A stretch of DNA of 64,000 nucleotides from Altererythrobacter sp. KTW20L. GTDB taxonomy: Bacteria > Pseudomonadota > Alphaproteobacteria > Sphingomonadales > Sphingomonadaceae. This document shows positions 1 through 8,522 of this stretch, piece by piece (the stretch's first letter is position 1; the number at the start of each line of letters is the position of its first letter). The notes beneath the pieces were generated by a model. It saw only the letters and a list, made by a program, of their open reading frames with translations. It was not told the origin of the DNA and made no database searches. The translations under genes and the position numbers were made by a program. The DNA is taken from the NCBI RefSeq assembly GCF_023501975.1, contig NZ_JAMFLH010000002.1:186001-250000 (forward strand), written 5' to 3'.

Positions 1-100
1 CGCTTGTCGCGGACCAGACCAGCTTACCGAGGAAGCGCGGGGACGGGCCGGAGGCCCGCAAGGCCGACCGGCCGTCGCGCGTCGCCGCGCGGTAGCCTAA

Positions 101-116
101 GGGGCCGGATGGCCCC
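101..116 (-). terminator. Possible terminator hairpin after rsfS
   Basis: A perfect 6-bp GGGGCC/GGCCCC stem with a four-base loop lies 23 bases past the rsfS stop on the minus strand. There is no following U-tract, so termination here is only a possibility. Apart from this hairpin I see nothing recognisable between the left edge and rsfS. Confidence 0.3.
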
Positions 117-139
117 GCCGGCGCTTGAGGCAAGACAAG

Positions 140-580
140 TCAGGCCATTCCGACCTTTTCGTCGCCGAAGCCCCACATCCTCTCAAGGTTGTAGAAGCTG
201 CGCACTTCGGGGCGGAACAGGTGGACCACCACGTCGCCGGTGTCGATCAACACCCAGTCGGCTGCGGGCAGGCCTTCCACGCGCGGCGGGGCATAGCCGT
301 TCTGCTTGACCTTCTCGGCCAGCTTGCTCGCCATGGCAGCGACCTGCCGGGTGGATCGGCCCGAGGCGATGATCATGTGATCCGCGATCGAGCTCTTGCC
401 TTCCAGCGGGATGGAAACGAGGTCCTGCGCCTGATCTTCATCGAGCTGTTCGAGAATCAGGGCGTGGAGCGAGCCGGGTTCGGCGGTGATGCTGTGGTCT
501 GGATTGCTGGTCATGGAAATGATGGTTGCGGTGCCGGAAACTGCCGGGTGGGCTTGCGCCATGTGCGGGCTATCGGTCAT
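140..580 (-). CDS. rsfS: Ribosome silencing factor RsfS (iojap family)
   Basis: RsfS binds ribosomal protein L14 on the free 50S subunit and blocks joining with 30S when nutrients are short. The iojap domain fills about residues 38-140 and shows the family hallmarks: DLVSIPLEGKSSIADHMIIA, an ADWVLIDTGDVVVHLF stretch and a closing RSFYNLERMW. The 146-residue frame has about 35 extra N-terminal residues compared with the family. An internal ATG at 514 would give a more usual 124-residue protein, and neither start has a clear ribosome binding site close by. It lies 76 bases downstream of nadD on the same strand, a pairing that is very common in bacteria. Confidence 0.93.
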   Translation of the reverse strand: MTDSPHMAQAHPAVSGTATIISMTSNPDHSITAEPGSLHALILEQLDEDQAQDLVSIPLEGKSSIADHMIIASGRSTRQVAAMASKLAEKVKQNGYAPPRVEGLPAADWVLIDTGDVVVHLFRPEVRSFYNLERMWGFGDEKVGMA

Positions 581-656
581 CGCGACGTGTCATGCTCCTG
601 TGTCGAATGAATGGAGAATACCGACCCATAGCAGACATGCGACAGGCCGGAGCGCC

Positions 657-1343
657 TCATGCGTCCCGGTCCGGTGCTTGACTGCGAAGTAGGGAATGCG
701 TGACTTCGTCCCGAAGAACCGGCCCAAGTGCCGGACCATGTGCAAGGCCGGAAAACCGGCTCGCCCAGTGCGGATCCGCCTGCCTTATGGCCGTGGCCGA
801 GCGCGGATCGGGATCGAAACGCAATTCTATCAGCGCCGGTGCGCTCCATTCGCCCCGGTTGGACAATCGGGCTGCGGACAACCGGTAACGCCGCAGCCAA
901 GCCATCGCGGGGCTCGCGATAGCGGCGTCATCATAGCCGGGGCGGGCAATGACCGCAATCGGCAATTCGCGGGCGATCTGCCGCCAGTTCTTCCAGCGGT
1001 GGAACTGGGCCAGGTTGTCGGCCCCCATCAGCCACACGAACCGACGTTTGGGATAGCGCCGCTTCAGCGCGCGCAGGGTATCCACGGTATAGCGGGTGGC
1101 GAGCTCCTGCTCGATCGCTGTCACCCTGATCGGCGCCCGCCGCGCCTGCCTTTGCGCCGAGCGGAAGCGCGCAGCGAGTAGGGCCATGTTGCTCTGCGGT
1201 TTCAACGGGTTGCCGGGCGAAACCAGCCACCAGGCCTCGTCCAGCCCGAGCGCGTCGATGGCGAACAGCGTCACCCGCCGGTGACCGCGATGGGCAGGGT
1301 TGAAGCTGCCGCCCAGCAGCCCGGTGATCGGGCCTCGCTTCAC
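657..1343 (-). CDS. nadD: Nicotinate-nucleotide adenylyltransferase
   Basis: NadD joins nicotinate mononucleotide to ATP to make deamido-NAD in the cytoplasm, a late step of NAD synthesis. The nucleotidyltransferase signature GGSFNPAHRGH is at residues 11-21, giving the HxGH catalytic motif. The C-terminal RSATAIR is the variant of the ISSTxxR motif. The length of 228 residues is normal. The start is GTG at 1343 and its first four bases overlap the stop of the upstream aldo-keto reductase (GTGA), so translation is probably coupled. It is followed by rsfS. Confidence 0.95.
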   Translation of the reverse strand: MKRGPITGLLGGSFNPAHRGHRRVTLFAIDALGLDEAWWLVSPGNPLKPQSNMALLAARFRSAQRQARRAPIRVTAIEQELATRYTVDTLRALKRRYPKRRFVWLMGADNLAQFHRWKNWRQIARELPIAVIARPGYDDAAIASPAMAWLRRYRLSAARLSNRGEWSAPALIELRFDPDPRSATAIRQADPHWASRFSGLAHGPALGPVLRDEVTHSLLRSQAPDRDA

Positions 1344-2392
1344 CTGTTCGGACGGCGCGGCGTTACGCGGAAGCCGTGCCGCACGTCCTGCGCCTTGATC
1401 GCCCAGGCGGGGTATTCATCGTCGAGCTTGCCCACGGCGTCCAGCGCGGCGAGCTCTTCATGGGTCAGTTCGATATCGCTCGCGGCGAGGTTCTGCGCCA
1501 GCTGTTCGGGCCGCTTGGCCCCCATGATCACGCTGGCGGTGACCGGCTGGTGAAGCAGCCAGGCGAGCGCAATGGCCGCCACCCCCACGCCGCGCGCCTC
1601 TGCCATCGGCCGCATCGCCGCCACGGCCTCTGCCGCCATGCGCTTGTCGGCGCGGGGGAAATCGAGCTTTGCCCGCCGCCCCTCGCCCGACACCGCGCCA
1701 TCTTCGCCAAAATCGTACTTGCCCGACAGCAGGCCGCCCACCAGCGGGCTCCACACCATCAGGCCGAGGCCTTCGCTGAGCATCATGGGCACGATTTCGC
1801 GCTCCAGCTCGCGGCCCGAGACGGCGTAGAACGCCTGGTTGGAGACGAACCTGTCCCAGCCGCGCAATTCGGCAATGCCCAGCCCCTTGGCGATCTGCCA
1901 CGCCGCCCAGTTCGATACCCCGACATAGCGCGCCCTCCCGCTGCGCACGATGTCCTCCAGCGCGCGCAGGCCCTCCTCCATCGGGGTGTTGGGATCCCAG
2001 CCGTGGATCTGGTAGAGATCGACATGGTCGAGCCCCAGCCGCGTCAGGCTGGCGTCGATCTGGTGGAGCAGGTGGACGCGGCCATAGCCGCCATCGTTCG
2101 GCCCCTCGCCCATCGGCCCCATGCCCTTGGTGGCGATCACCACCTGGTCGCGGGCAATACCGAGGTCGCGCAGCGCCTGGCCGGTGAACTGTTCGCTCTG
2201 CCCCATGGAATAGACATTGGCCGTGTCGATGAAGTTGACGCCGGCATCCAGCGCCTGTTTCATCAGCGCGGTCGAGCCTGCCTGGTCGAGATCATGCTGG
2301 AAGAAGGCGCTGGGTGCCGTGCCGAAGGTCATGGCCCCCAGGCACAGCTCCGATACGACCAGCCCCGATTGGCCAAGGCGGTTGTAACGCAT
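1340..2392 (-). CDS. Aldo/keto reductase
   Basis: This 350-residue protein is a TIM-barrel NADPH-dependent oxidoreductase of the AKR superfamily. The catalytic tetrad is visible: D56 and Y61 (in IDTANVYSMGQSEQ), K89 (VIATKGMG) and H130 (LYQIHGWD). The cofactor-binding C-terminal part runs through WSPLVGGLLSGKY and the final third. The substrate cannot be told from sequence. The frame stays open far upstream, but ATG at 2392, giving MRYNRLGQSGLVVSELCLG, matches the start of the family. It lies 14 bases below proA and overlaps nadD by 4 bases, so it is probably part of a proA-AKR-nadD-rsfS transcript. Confidence 0.92.
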   Translation of the reverse strand: MRYNRLGQSGLVVSELCLGAMTFGTAPSAFFQHDLDQAGSTALMKQALDAGVNFIDTANVYSMGQSEQFTGQALRDLGIARDQVVIATKGMGPMGEGPNDGGYGRVHLLHQIDASLTRLGLDHVDLYQIHGWDPNTPMEEGLRALEDIVRSGRARYVGVSNWAAWQIAKGLGIAELRGWDRFVSNQAFYAVSGRELEREIVPMMLSEGLGLMVWSPLVGGLLSGKYDFGEDGAVSGEGRRAKLDFPRADKRMAAEAVAAMRPMAEARGVGVAAIALAWLLHQPVTASVIMGAKRPEQLAQNLAASDIELTHEELAALDAVGKLDDEYPAWAIKAQDVRHGFRVTPRRPNR

Positions 2393-2406
2393 CGCCAATT
2401 CTCCCC

Positions 2407-3681
2407 TTAGGGCCGCGCCTGCCCGCTGCCGTGCACCTGCCACTTGTAGGTCGTCAGCCCCTCCAGCGCCACGGGTCCGCGCGCATGGAGCCGCCCGGTG
2501 GCAATGCCGATTTCCGCGCCCAACCCGAATTCGCCGCCATCGGCAAACTGGGTGGAGGCATTGTGCATCACGATGGCCGAATCGACCTCGGCCAGGAAGC
2601 GGTCTGCCACGGCAGCATCGCCGGTGATGATCGCTTCTGTGTGGCCGCTGGAATGGCGCGCGATGTGGTCCATCGCCGCTTCCACCCCGTCCACCACGGC
2701 AACCGAGGCCACGGCGTCGAGATATTCGGTGTCCCAGTCTTCCGCCGAGGCCGCCTTGATGCGCGGATCGAGCGCCTGTGCGCGGGCATCGCCGCGCAAT
2801 TCGCACCCGGCATCGAGCAATGCGCCCACGACCTCGACCGAGCCGGGGAAGGCAGCGTCGAGCAGCAGGGTTTCCAGCGCCCCGCAAATGCCCGTGCGGC
2901 GCATCTTGGCATTGACTGCCAGCTCCTTTGCCATCGCGGGTTCGGCGGCGGCATGGACATAGGTGTGGCAGATACCATCAAGGTGGGCGAGCACCGGCAC
3001 GCGGGCATCATTCTGCACCCGTTCGACCAGGCTCTTGCCCCCGCGCGGCACGATCATGTCAATGAGGCCCGCCGCAGCCAGCATGGCACCCACGGCTGCG
3101 CGGTCCTGCGTGGGGACAAGCTGGATCGCTTCGGCCGGAACGCCTGCGCTCGCCAGCCCTTCGGACATGGCAGCAGCAATGGCCCGGTTGGAATGGACCG
3201 CTTCGCTTCCGCCGCGCAGCAGCGCCGCATTGCCCGACATCAGGCACAGCGCGGCGGCGTCTGCCGTTACATTGGGGCGGCTTTCATAGATGATCCCGAT
3301 GAGGCCGATGGGAATGCGGCGGCGCACCAGGTCCATGCCCGCCAGCGCCGTGCTGCGGTCGATCACCTGGCCGACGGGATCGGGCAGGCGGGCGACATTC
3401 TCGATCGCCCCGGCAATGCCTTCCAGCCGCTTGGCATCCAGCCGCAGCCGGTCGAGCATGGCACCCGACAGGCCGCGCGCCTCGCCTGCCGCGATATCCT
3501 GCGCATTGGCTGCGAGGATCGGCCCGGCATGGGCGCGAAGGGTCGCGGCGGCTGCCATCAGGGCAGCGGCCTTGGCCTCGGTCGGCATCTGCGCCAGCAC
3601 CCGCTGCGCGCGCCGCCCCGCCCGCGCCAGCCCTTCGACCAGCGTGGTTACATCGTCCTGCAAAAGCTCTGCCTGTTCCAT
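2407..3681 (-). CDS. proA: Gamma-glutamyl phosphate reductase
   Basis: ProA reduces L-glutamyl 5-phosphate to glutamate semialdehyde with NADPH, the second step of proline synthesis. The aldehyde-dehydrogenase fold is clear, with IYESRPNVTADAAALCL in the cofactor region and the catalytic cysteine in RRTGICGALETLL. The length of about 424 residues is typical. I chose the ATG at 3681 (MEQAELLQDD); an in-frame GTG at 3699 would add six residues, and neither has a strong Shine-Dalgarno sequence. No proB is adjacent. The gene heads a minus-strand run and is divergent from the LytM peptidase gene across a 260-base control region. Confidence 0.95.
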   Translation of the reverse strand: MEQAELLQDDVTTLVEGLARAGRRAQRVLAQMPTEAKAAALMAAAATLRAHAGPILAANAQDIAAGEARGLSGAMLDRLRLDAKRLEGIAGAIENVARLPDPVGQVIDRSTALAGMDLVRRRIPIGLIGIIYESRPNVTADAAALCLMSGNAALLRGGSEAVHSNRAIAAAMSEGLASAGVPAEAIQLVPTQDRAAVGAMLAAAGLIDMIVPRGGKSLVERVQNDARVPVLAHLDGICHTYVHAAAEPAMAKELAVNAKMRRTGICGALETLLLDAAFPGSVEVVGALLDAGCELRGDARAQALDPRIKAASAEDWDTEYLDAVASVAVVDGVEAAMDHIARHSSGHTEAIITGDAAVADRFLAEVDSAIVMHNASTQFADGGEFGLGAEIGIATGRLHARGPVALEGLTTYKWQVHGSGQARP

Positions 3682-3721
3682 GGTGCGGGCGGATAACACC
3701 CGGCTGGCCGCTTGTCAGGAG

Positions 3722-3884
3722 GAATCACGCGAATCGGCGTGGTGCTGGCTAAGTAACCGAATCTGTCGCGTTTATCCAAATCGCGTTTCGTTCCGCGCCG
3801 TCGAAAATATATTTCCACCGTGAGGATCGACTCGTCGCATTGTGCCTTCGATTCGCCCCAAAGGTTAACACCAGCCATCGACTC
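3722..3884. promoter_or_regulatory. Cluster of six GANTC (CcrM-type) sites in a divergent control region
   Basis: GANTC occurs at 3722-3726, 3731-3735, 3759-3763, 3829-3833, 3850-3854 and 3880-3884, which is six sites in 163 bases. Random sequence gives about one per 256. The cluster fills the gap between proA (minus) and the peptidase-bactofilin pair (plus). In Alphaproteobacteria GANTC is methylated by CcrM and read by GcrA at cell-cycle promoters, so regulation of that kind is a reasonable inference. The sequence alone does not prove it. Confidence 0.5.
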
Positions 3885-3945
3885 GCTGCGTGTTGCCGCT
3901 AACCAGACCTCCGACGGGGACTGAAGCAACACTTAAGGGGTCGTC

Positions 3946-5127
3946 TTGGACAAGCATACCGCCGGCGGTTTTTGGGACCGTCTGCGGGCCTGGTTTCCCG
4001 AGCGTGAGTTCTTCATGCGCTCGCACGGACAGGTCCGTTTTCTTACCGTAACCACACGCATGCAGATGACTGCCGCCGGGCTTGCCGCCGTAGCGCTGCT
4101 CGGCTGGGGTGGCTCGATGGGCGCGATGGCGATCAGCCAGTACCGTGCCAGTTCCGAACGCGCTTCGCTGCTGACCCGCGAAGCCCAGGTCGCCAAGGCG
4201 GAAGACCGACTGGAAGTCTATCGCGACGATCTTTCCGCCACCACCGAGGACCTCGCCAAGCGGCAGGACTATCTCGACGAAATCCTCAACATGCTGCCCG
4301 AAGACCTGCTGGCCGCCAGTGAAAGCGATGCCCCGGTTTCCGATTCCGCGGAAGAGGCCGCCGAACTTATCGGCCTGATCGAAGGCGCCATTCCCGAAGC
4401 AGCGGGCCTTGCCCGCCTCGAAGCGCGCCAGCTCGCCTTCGTCGAACGCCTCACCCGCTATGCCGACAGCCGCGCCAGCCGTACCGAACAGGCGATCCGT
4501 TCGCTGGGCCTCGATCCGCGCAGCGTGATGGTCCGTGACGAGGATGCCATGGGTGGTCCGCTGGAAATGCTGGCATCGGATGCCAAAGGCTCGCTCGACC
4601 CCCGGTTCGAACGGCTGGCCCTTAGCCTTGCCCGCATGGGTGATTTGGAACGCGGGCTGAGTGGTATTCCGCAGGTCATGCCGGCCGACATGCGCAACAT
4701 TTCCTCGGGCTTCGGCATTCGCCGCGATCCGTTCACCGGCCGCGCCGCGATGCACTCCGGGCTCGATTTCCGCGGGCCGATGGGCGCGCCGATCCACTCT
4801 GCCGCCGATGGCCGCGTGACATTCGTTGGCAACAAGGCTGGCTATGGCCGCACGGTGGAAGTCACCCACAGCGACGGGATGATGACCCGTTATGCCCACA
4901 TGTCGCGCTTCGATGCGCGCGTCGGGCAGGAAGTCACCGCCGGCACGGTGATCGGCCGGATCGGCAGTTCGGGCCGTTCGACCGGCCCGCACCTCCATTT
5001 CGAAGTCCATATCAATGGCCGCCCGGTCAACCCGCGGCCTTTCCTGGAGTCCGCCCCCGATGTTCTCGAAGAAGTCCGCGCGGGCCACACCGCGCACAGC
5101 GCCGAGAGCCACAACCATGGCCGCTAG
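3946..5127 (+). CDS. Membrane-anchored M23 (LytM) peptidase paired with bactofilin
   Basis: A 393-residue protein with a cytoplasmic N-terminus, one membrane segment at about residues 42-64, a charged coiled-coil-like stretch from about 65 to 125, and a C-terminal LytM domain from about 257 to 370. The zinc ligands are present: H270 and D274 (MHSGLDF) and H349/H351 (HLHFEVH). It should cut peptidoglycan cross-bridges in the periplasm. The start is TTG at 3946, giving MDKHTAGGFWDRL. The 3' end overlaps the bactofilin gene by 11 bases. Bactofilin-M23 pairs (LmdC/BacA type) shape the cell wall locally, and that role is inferred here from context. Confidence 0.9.
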   Translation: MDKHTAGGFWDRLRAWFPEREFFMRSHGQVRFLTVTTRMQMTAAGLAAVALLGWGGSMGAMAISQYRASSERASLLTREAQVAKAEDRLEVYRDDLSATTEDLAKRQDYLDEILNMLPEDLLAASESDAPVSDSAEEAAELIGLIEGAIPEAAGLARLEARQLAFVERLTRYADSRASRTEQAIRSLGLDPRSVMVRDEDAMGGPLEMLASDAKGSLDPRFERLALSLARMGDLERGLSGIPQVMPADMRNISSGFGIRRDPFTGRAAMHSGLDFRGPMGAPIHSAADGRVTFVGNKAGYGRTVEVTHSDGMMTRYAHMSRFDARVGQEVTAGTVIGRIGSSGRSTGPHLHFEVHINGRPVNPRPFLESAPDVLEEVRAGHTAHSAESHNHGR

Positions 5128-5497
5128 TGGCTCGACCTTTTCGGTGATCGGCACCGATGTCACCATCCGCGGCGATGTCGAGGCTTCGGCCGACCTCCAT
5201 GTCGATGGCACGGTGCTGGGCGACCTGGCCTGCGCCAACCTGGTGCAGGGCGAGGCGAGCCGCATCGAAGGCGCCATCACCGCCGAACGCGCGCGCCTCT
5301 CGGGCCACGTCAAGGGCACGATCACCACGCGCGACCTGGTGGTGCTGAAAAGCGCCCGGATCGAAGGCGACGTGGCCTATGAAACACTGACCATCGAACA
5401 GGGTGCGGCGGTCGAAGGCCGGTTTGCGCCGCGCGGCGCAGTGCGCACTACCGGTAAAACGGAAGATGGTGAGCCCAAGCTGACCCTGGCCAGCTAA
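5117..5497 (+). CDS. Bactofilin (polymer-forming cytoskeletal protein)
   Basis: This 126-residue protein is almost entirely a right-handed beta-helix bactofilin domain (DUF583). It shows the repeating pattern of SVIGTDVTIRGDV, LHVDGTVLGDL, ARLSGHVKGTI and ARIEGDVAYETL, with short polar tails at both ends. Bactofilins self-assemble without nucleotides into membrane-associated filaments that recruit peptidoglycan enzymes. The ATG at 5117 lies inside the end of the M23 gene (11-base overlap), so the two products are probably co-translated and work together. A strong terminator follows. Confidence 0.93.
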   Translation: MAASGSTFSVIGTDVTIRGDVEASADLHVDGTVLGDLACANLVQGEASRIEGAITAERARLSGHVKGTITTRDLVVLKSARIEGDVAYETLTIEQGAAVEGRFAPRGAVRTTGKTEDGEPKLTLAS

Positions 5498-5523
5498 GCG
5501 CTCGACCGGCAACGGATACGAAA

Positions 5524-5549
5524 AGGGCGGCCTTGTGGGGCCGCCCTTT
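5524..5549. terminator. Bidirectional intrinsic terminator between bactofilin and trcR
   Basis: An AAGGGCGGCC / GGCCGCCCTT stem with a short loop is followed by a T-rich stretch on the plus strand and preceded by A-rich sequence, so it can serve the convergent bactofilin (plus) and trcR (minus) genes. Confidence 0.85.
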
Positions 5550-5573
5550 CTGTTTTCATCCAGGCGAAAAGGT

Positions 5574-6290
5574 TCAGCCCTCGCCAGCCTCGGCAGCGCG
5601 CTTGGCTTCGAGCCATGCTTCGGCTTCGGCTTCCTGTGCCGCGCGGGCGGCAGCGGCGACAGAGGCGGTGCGCTCGGCCTTCAGTTCCTCGATCAGCACT
5701 TCGCGGTCGTCGCGGCGGACGGGGGCGTTCTCGTCCACAACCGGCTCTTCCACCGGCTGGCCGGCAGCGGCCTTCTTGGCGGCGCGGGCCACGGCGGCAT
5801 CGAGTTCACGCTGCGAACACAGGCCGAGGGTAACCGGATCCTTGGCCGTTATGTTCGAGATGTTCCAGTGGCTCCGCTCGCGGATCGCCTGGATCGTGTT
5901 GCGCGTGGTGCCGATCAGCTTGCCGATCTGCGCGTCGGAAATCTCCGGGTGGTTGCGGATGATCCAGGCGATGCCATCGGGCTTGTCCTGCCGCTTGGAC
6001 ACCGGGGTATAGCGCGGGCCCTTGGTGCGGCTGACATCGACCGGGGCCTTCTGCATCTTCAGGCGGTATTCGGTATCGGCCTGGCCGCGCTCGATCTCCT
6101 CGTGCGTCAGTTCGCCCGAGTGGACCGGATCGCGCCCGGTGTACTTGGAGCTGGCGAGGTCGTCGGCCATGGCCTGGACTTCGAGAATGTGCAGGCCGCA
6201 GAATTCCGAGATCTGCTCGAAGCTCAGGGCGGTGTTGTCGACCAGCCACGAGGCGGTCGCATGGGGCATCAGGGGAGTGGGCTGGGCCAC
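5574..6290 (-). CDS. trcR: TrcR-type cell-cycle transcriptional regulator (DUF1013)
   Basis: A 238-residue alphaproteobacterial protein of the DUF1013/TrcR family. The conserved core (about residues 8-170) includes TASWLVDNTALSFEQISEFC, a helix-turn-helix-like IGKLIGTTRNTIQAIRER and the closing LGLCSQRELDAAV. The last 60 residues are low-complexity, rich in alanine, glutamate and arginine. Family members are DNA-binding regulators linked to the cell cycle; targets in this organism are unknown. The gene is alone on its transcript, bounded by a terminator on each side. Its location next to the bactofilin pair may be chance. Confidence 0.85.
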   Translation of the reverse strand: MAQPTPLMPHATASWLVDNTALSFEQISEFCGLHILEVQAMADDLASSKYTGRDPVHSGELTHEEIERGQADTEYRLKMQKAPVDVSRTKGPRYTPVSKRQDKPDGIAWIIRNHPEISDAQIGKLIGTTRNTIQAIRERSHWNISNITAKDPVTLGLCSQRELDAAVARAAKKAAAGQPVEEPVVDENAPVRRDDREVLIEELKAERTASVAAAARAAQEAEAEAWLEAKRAAEAGEG

Positions 6291-6330
6291 GTCAAATCTC
6301 CGAAATGTCGGGCGCGAAAATCGCGCCGGA

Positions 6331-6360
6331 AATAAAAGGGCCGCCCCTTGCGGAGCGGCC
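6331..6360 (-). terminator. Intrinsic terminator after the glycosyltransferase gene
   Basis: Read on the minus strand, a GGCCGCTCC / GGGGCGGCC stem with a GCAA loop (6339-6360) runs into TTTTATTT. It ends the lpxH-like/glycosyltransferase transcript before trcR. A second small palindrome, GGCGCG...CGCGCC, sits at 6311-6327, closer to trcR. Confidence 0.8.
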
Positions 6361-6432
6361 GTTACCCTTGCGGTCTAGTCGCTTGCGCCGCGATGGGCAA
6401 GCATTTGAGTCAGGGGCGGGTGGCGGGTGCGC

Positions 6433-7476
6433 TCAGGCCGGATGCGGCGAGAGCATGGCGGGCACCTCGGGCTGGCCCAGTGGCTGCAAGGCGGCAAGGA
6501 ACTGCTGCGCACTCGCCCGCCAGCCGAACGACCGGCCATGGGCGCTGCAATCGCTGCGGTCCAGCGTCAAGGCCATGGCGATCGCCCGGTCGAGGTCATC
6601 GTCCATCACGCCGGACCGGGGCGACAGCACGTCGAGCGGGCCGGCCACCGGATAGGCCGCCACCGGCGTGCCGCAGGCCAGGGCCTCGATCATCACCAGC
6701 CCGAAAGTGTCCGTGCGGCTGGGAAACACGAACACGTCCGCCCCGGCATAGCAGGCCGCCAGGTCCGCTCCGCCAAGCTGGCCAAGGAAATGCGCCTCGG
6801 GAAAGCGGGCGCGCAGGGATTCCAGCGCCGGACCATGGCCCACCACCACCTTGCTGCCGGGATGGCTGGACCCAAGGAAGGCCTCGATGTTCTTTTCCAC
6901 CGCCACCCGCCCGACATAGAGCTGGATCGGGCGCGGCAGGCCGAGGAACAGGTCGGGCGGCGGATAGTCCGGGTGGAACAGGGCCGTATCCACGCCCCGG
7001 CTCCAGTGGCGCAACTGCTCCAGCCCCTGTGCGCGCAGTTCGCACCGGATCGTCTCGGTCGCCACCATGATCGCGGCGGCGGGGCGGTGGAAGCGGCGGA
7101 TGACCGGCCAGATCCAGCTTGCCGGAAGCCCGGTGCGGCGCGCCACATAGTCAGGAAACTGGGTGTGATAGGCGGTGGTGAAGGCGCGGCCATTCCTCAG
7201 GCACCAATGGCGGGCAGACCAGCCGAGCGGGCCTTCGGTGGCAATATGGATGGCGTCAGGACGCATCCGCGCCAGCATGTCGCCAACCCGGCCCGGCCCG
7301 GCCAGCGCCAGGCGGATTTCGGGATAGGACGGGCATGGGACCGAACGAAACCGGTCGGGAGAGATGATTTCCACCTCGTGCCCTAGGCTGCGCAATTCGC
7401 CGCTCACGCTGGCCAGAGTGCGGACCACGCCGTTGACCTGCGGGGCCCAGGCATCGGTGACGAGAGCTATCTTCAT
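6433..7476 (-). CDS. Glycosyltransferase family 4 protein
   Basis: A 347-residue GT-B glycosyltransferase. The N-terminal domain opens with MKIALVTDAWAPQVNGVVRT, the classic start of GT4 mannosyltransferases of the MgtA/SqdX type. The acceptor half ends near residue 165, and the nucleotide-sugar domain contains LYVGRVAVEKNIEAFL and the DVFVFPSRTDTFGLVMIEAL signature with the E-x7-E glutamates. It probably adds a hexose to a lipid at the cytoplasmic face of the inner membrane. The donor cannot be told; GDP-mannose or UDP-glucose are likely. Its start is joined to the upstream LpxH-like gene by a one-base overlap (TGATG). Confidence 0.88.
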   Translation of the reverse strand: MKIALVTDAWAPQVNGVVRTLASVSGELRSLGHEVEIISPDRFRSVPCPSYPEIRLALAGPGRVGDMLARMRPDAIHIATEGPLGWSARHWCLRNGRAFTTAYHTQFPDYVARRTGLPASWIWPVIRRFHRPAAAIMVATETIRCELRAQGLEQLRHWSRGVDTALFHPDYPPPDLFLGLPRPIQLYVGRVAVEKNIEAFLGSSHPGSKVVVGHGPALESLRARFPEAHFLGQLGGADLAACYAGADVFVFPSRTDTFGLVMIEALACGTPVAAYPVAGPLDVLSPRSGVMDDDLDRAIAMALTLDRSDCSAHGRSFGWRASAQQFLAALQPLGQPEVPAMLSPHPA

Positions 7477-8429
7477 CAGGCTGCTTCAAGCACGACAGCG
7501 GGCACAGCCGGAACAGCCCGCGCCGCCGCTTCGGCCTGGCGCCGCGCCACTTCGGCCGGCCAGTGGAGGATTTCCATCCGCCCGTCGTCATGTTCGACCA
7601 GGGCATTGCAGCCTTCCACCCAGTCGCCGTCGTTCCAGTATTCGATCTGCCGGCCGTTGTGGGTGAACATCCGGTGTTCGGCAGTATGGATATGGCCGCA
7701 GACCACGCCATCCACCCCGCGCTCCCCTGCCGCGCGGGCGACCACTTCTTCATAGTGCGAGATGAACTCAACCGCGTTCTTGACCTTGTGCTTGGCCATC
7801 TTGGACAGCGACCAGTAGGGCAGGTCGAACCGCCGCCGCACCGCATTGACCCACAGGTTCAGGCCCATCAGCAGGTGGTAGGCCGCGTCCCCGACGAAGG
7901 CGAGCCAGCGGTGGGCCAGCATGATCGTGTCGAATTCGTCGCCATGCAGCACCATCAGGCGGCGGCCATCGGCGGTATCGTGGAAGGCCGCGCGCCGGAT
8001 CTCCACCCCGCCGAAGTTCAGCCCGGTGAACTGACGGAACATCTCGTCATGGTTGCCGGGGATATAGACGATCCGCGTCCCCCGCTTGGCGCGCTTGAGG
8101 ATCCGGCGGACGATGTCGTTGTGGCTGGCCGGCCAGTAGAACTTCTTCTTCAGCCGCCACCCGTCGATGATGTCGCCAACCAGGTACATCGTTTCGGAAT
8201 CGACAGAGTCGAGGAAGTCGATCAGCAGTCCGGCGTTGCAGCCCTTGGTGCCGAGGTGGACATCGCTGATCCACACCGTGCGGAACTTGCGCCGTTCACC
8301 TGAAACCGGCTCGGGGATCGATGGCTCCTGCCGTTCGAAATCCGCCAGCCGTGCCACGACCGGGCTATTGCCCAGATTGCCTTCGAGATAGTCCCCGAAC
8401 ATGGTGCGGGATCCCTTATTGCCTGTCAT
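7476..8429 (-). CDS. LpxH-like UDP-2,3-diacylglucosamine diphosphatase family protein
   Basis: A 317-residue calcineurin-like metallophosphoesterase of the COG2908 group. All metal-binding blocks are present: SDVHLG (55-60), GDIIDG (85-90), GNHDE (125-129), LHGDEFD and CGHIHTAEHR. Homologues hydrolyse UDP-2,3-diacylglucosamine in lipid A synthesis, but this long version with an alanine-rich tail is found widely beside glycosyltransferases and may act on another lipid head-group. A shorter start at 8402 (MFGDYLEGN) is possible. It is co-transcribed with the downstream GT4 gene, which suggests a shared lipid-glycan task. Confidence 0.82.
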   Translation of the reverse strand: MTGNKGSRTMFGDYLEGNLGNSPVVARLADFERQEPSIPEPVSGERRKFRTVWISDVHLGTKGCNAGLLIDFLDSVDSETMYLVGDIIDGWRLKKKFYWPASHNDIVRRILKRAKRGTRIVYIPGNHDEMFRQFTGLNFGGVEIRRAAFHDTADGRRLMVLHGDEFDTIMLAHRWLAFVGDAAYHLLMGLNLWVNAVRRRFDLPYWSLSKMAKHKVKNAVEFISHYEEVVARAAGERGVDGVVCGHIHTAEHRMFTHNGRQIEYWNDGDWVEGCNALVEHDDGRMEILHWPAEVARRQAEAAARAVPAVPAVVLEAA

Positions 8430-8522
8430 GGCTAAAGGCCTATGCCGAAGGTTTGTTACACCCTGCGCTCATTTGCGAGTCAGATTGGCGACAACATGAC
8501 CGACTTGTGACAGCTGGACCTG

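Noticed and set aside
2-100. Open frame on the plus strand at the left edge
   Set aside because: About 32 codons with no family resemblance. It may be a fragment of a neighbouring gene or chance, so no gene was called.
2314-3696. Long plus-strand open frame opposite proA
   Set aside because: It is a shadow of proA; the peptide is histidine- and arginine-rich with no domain pattern.
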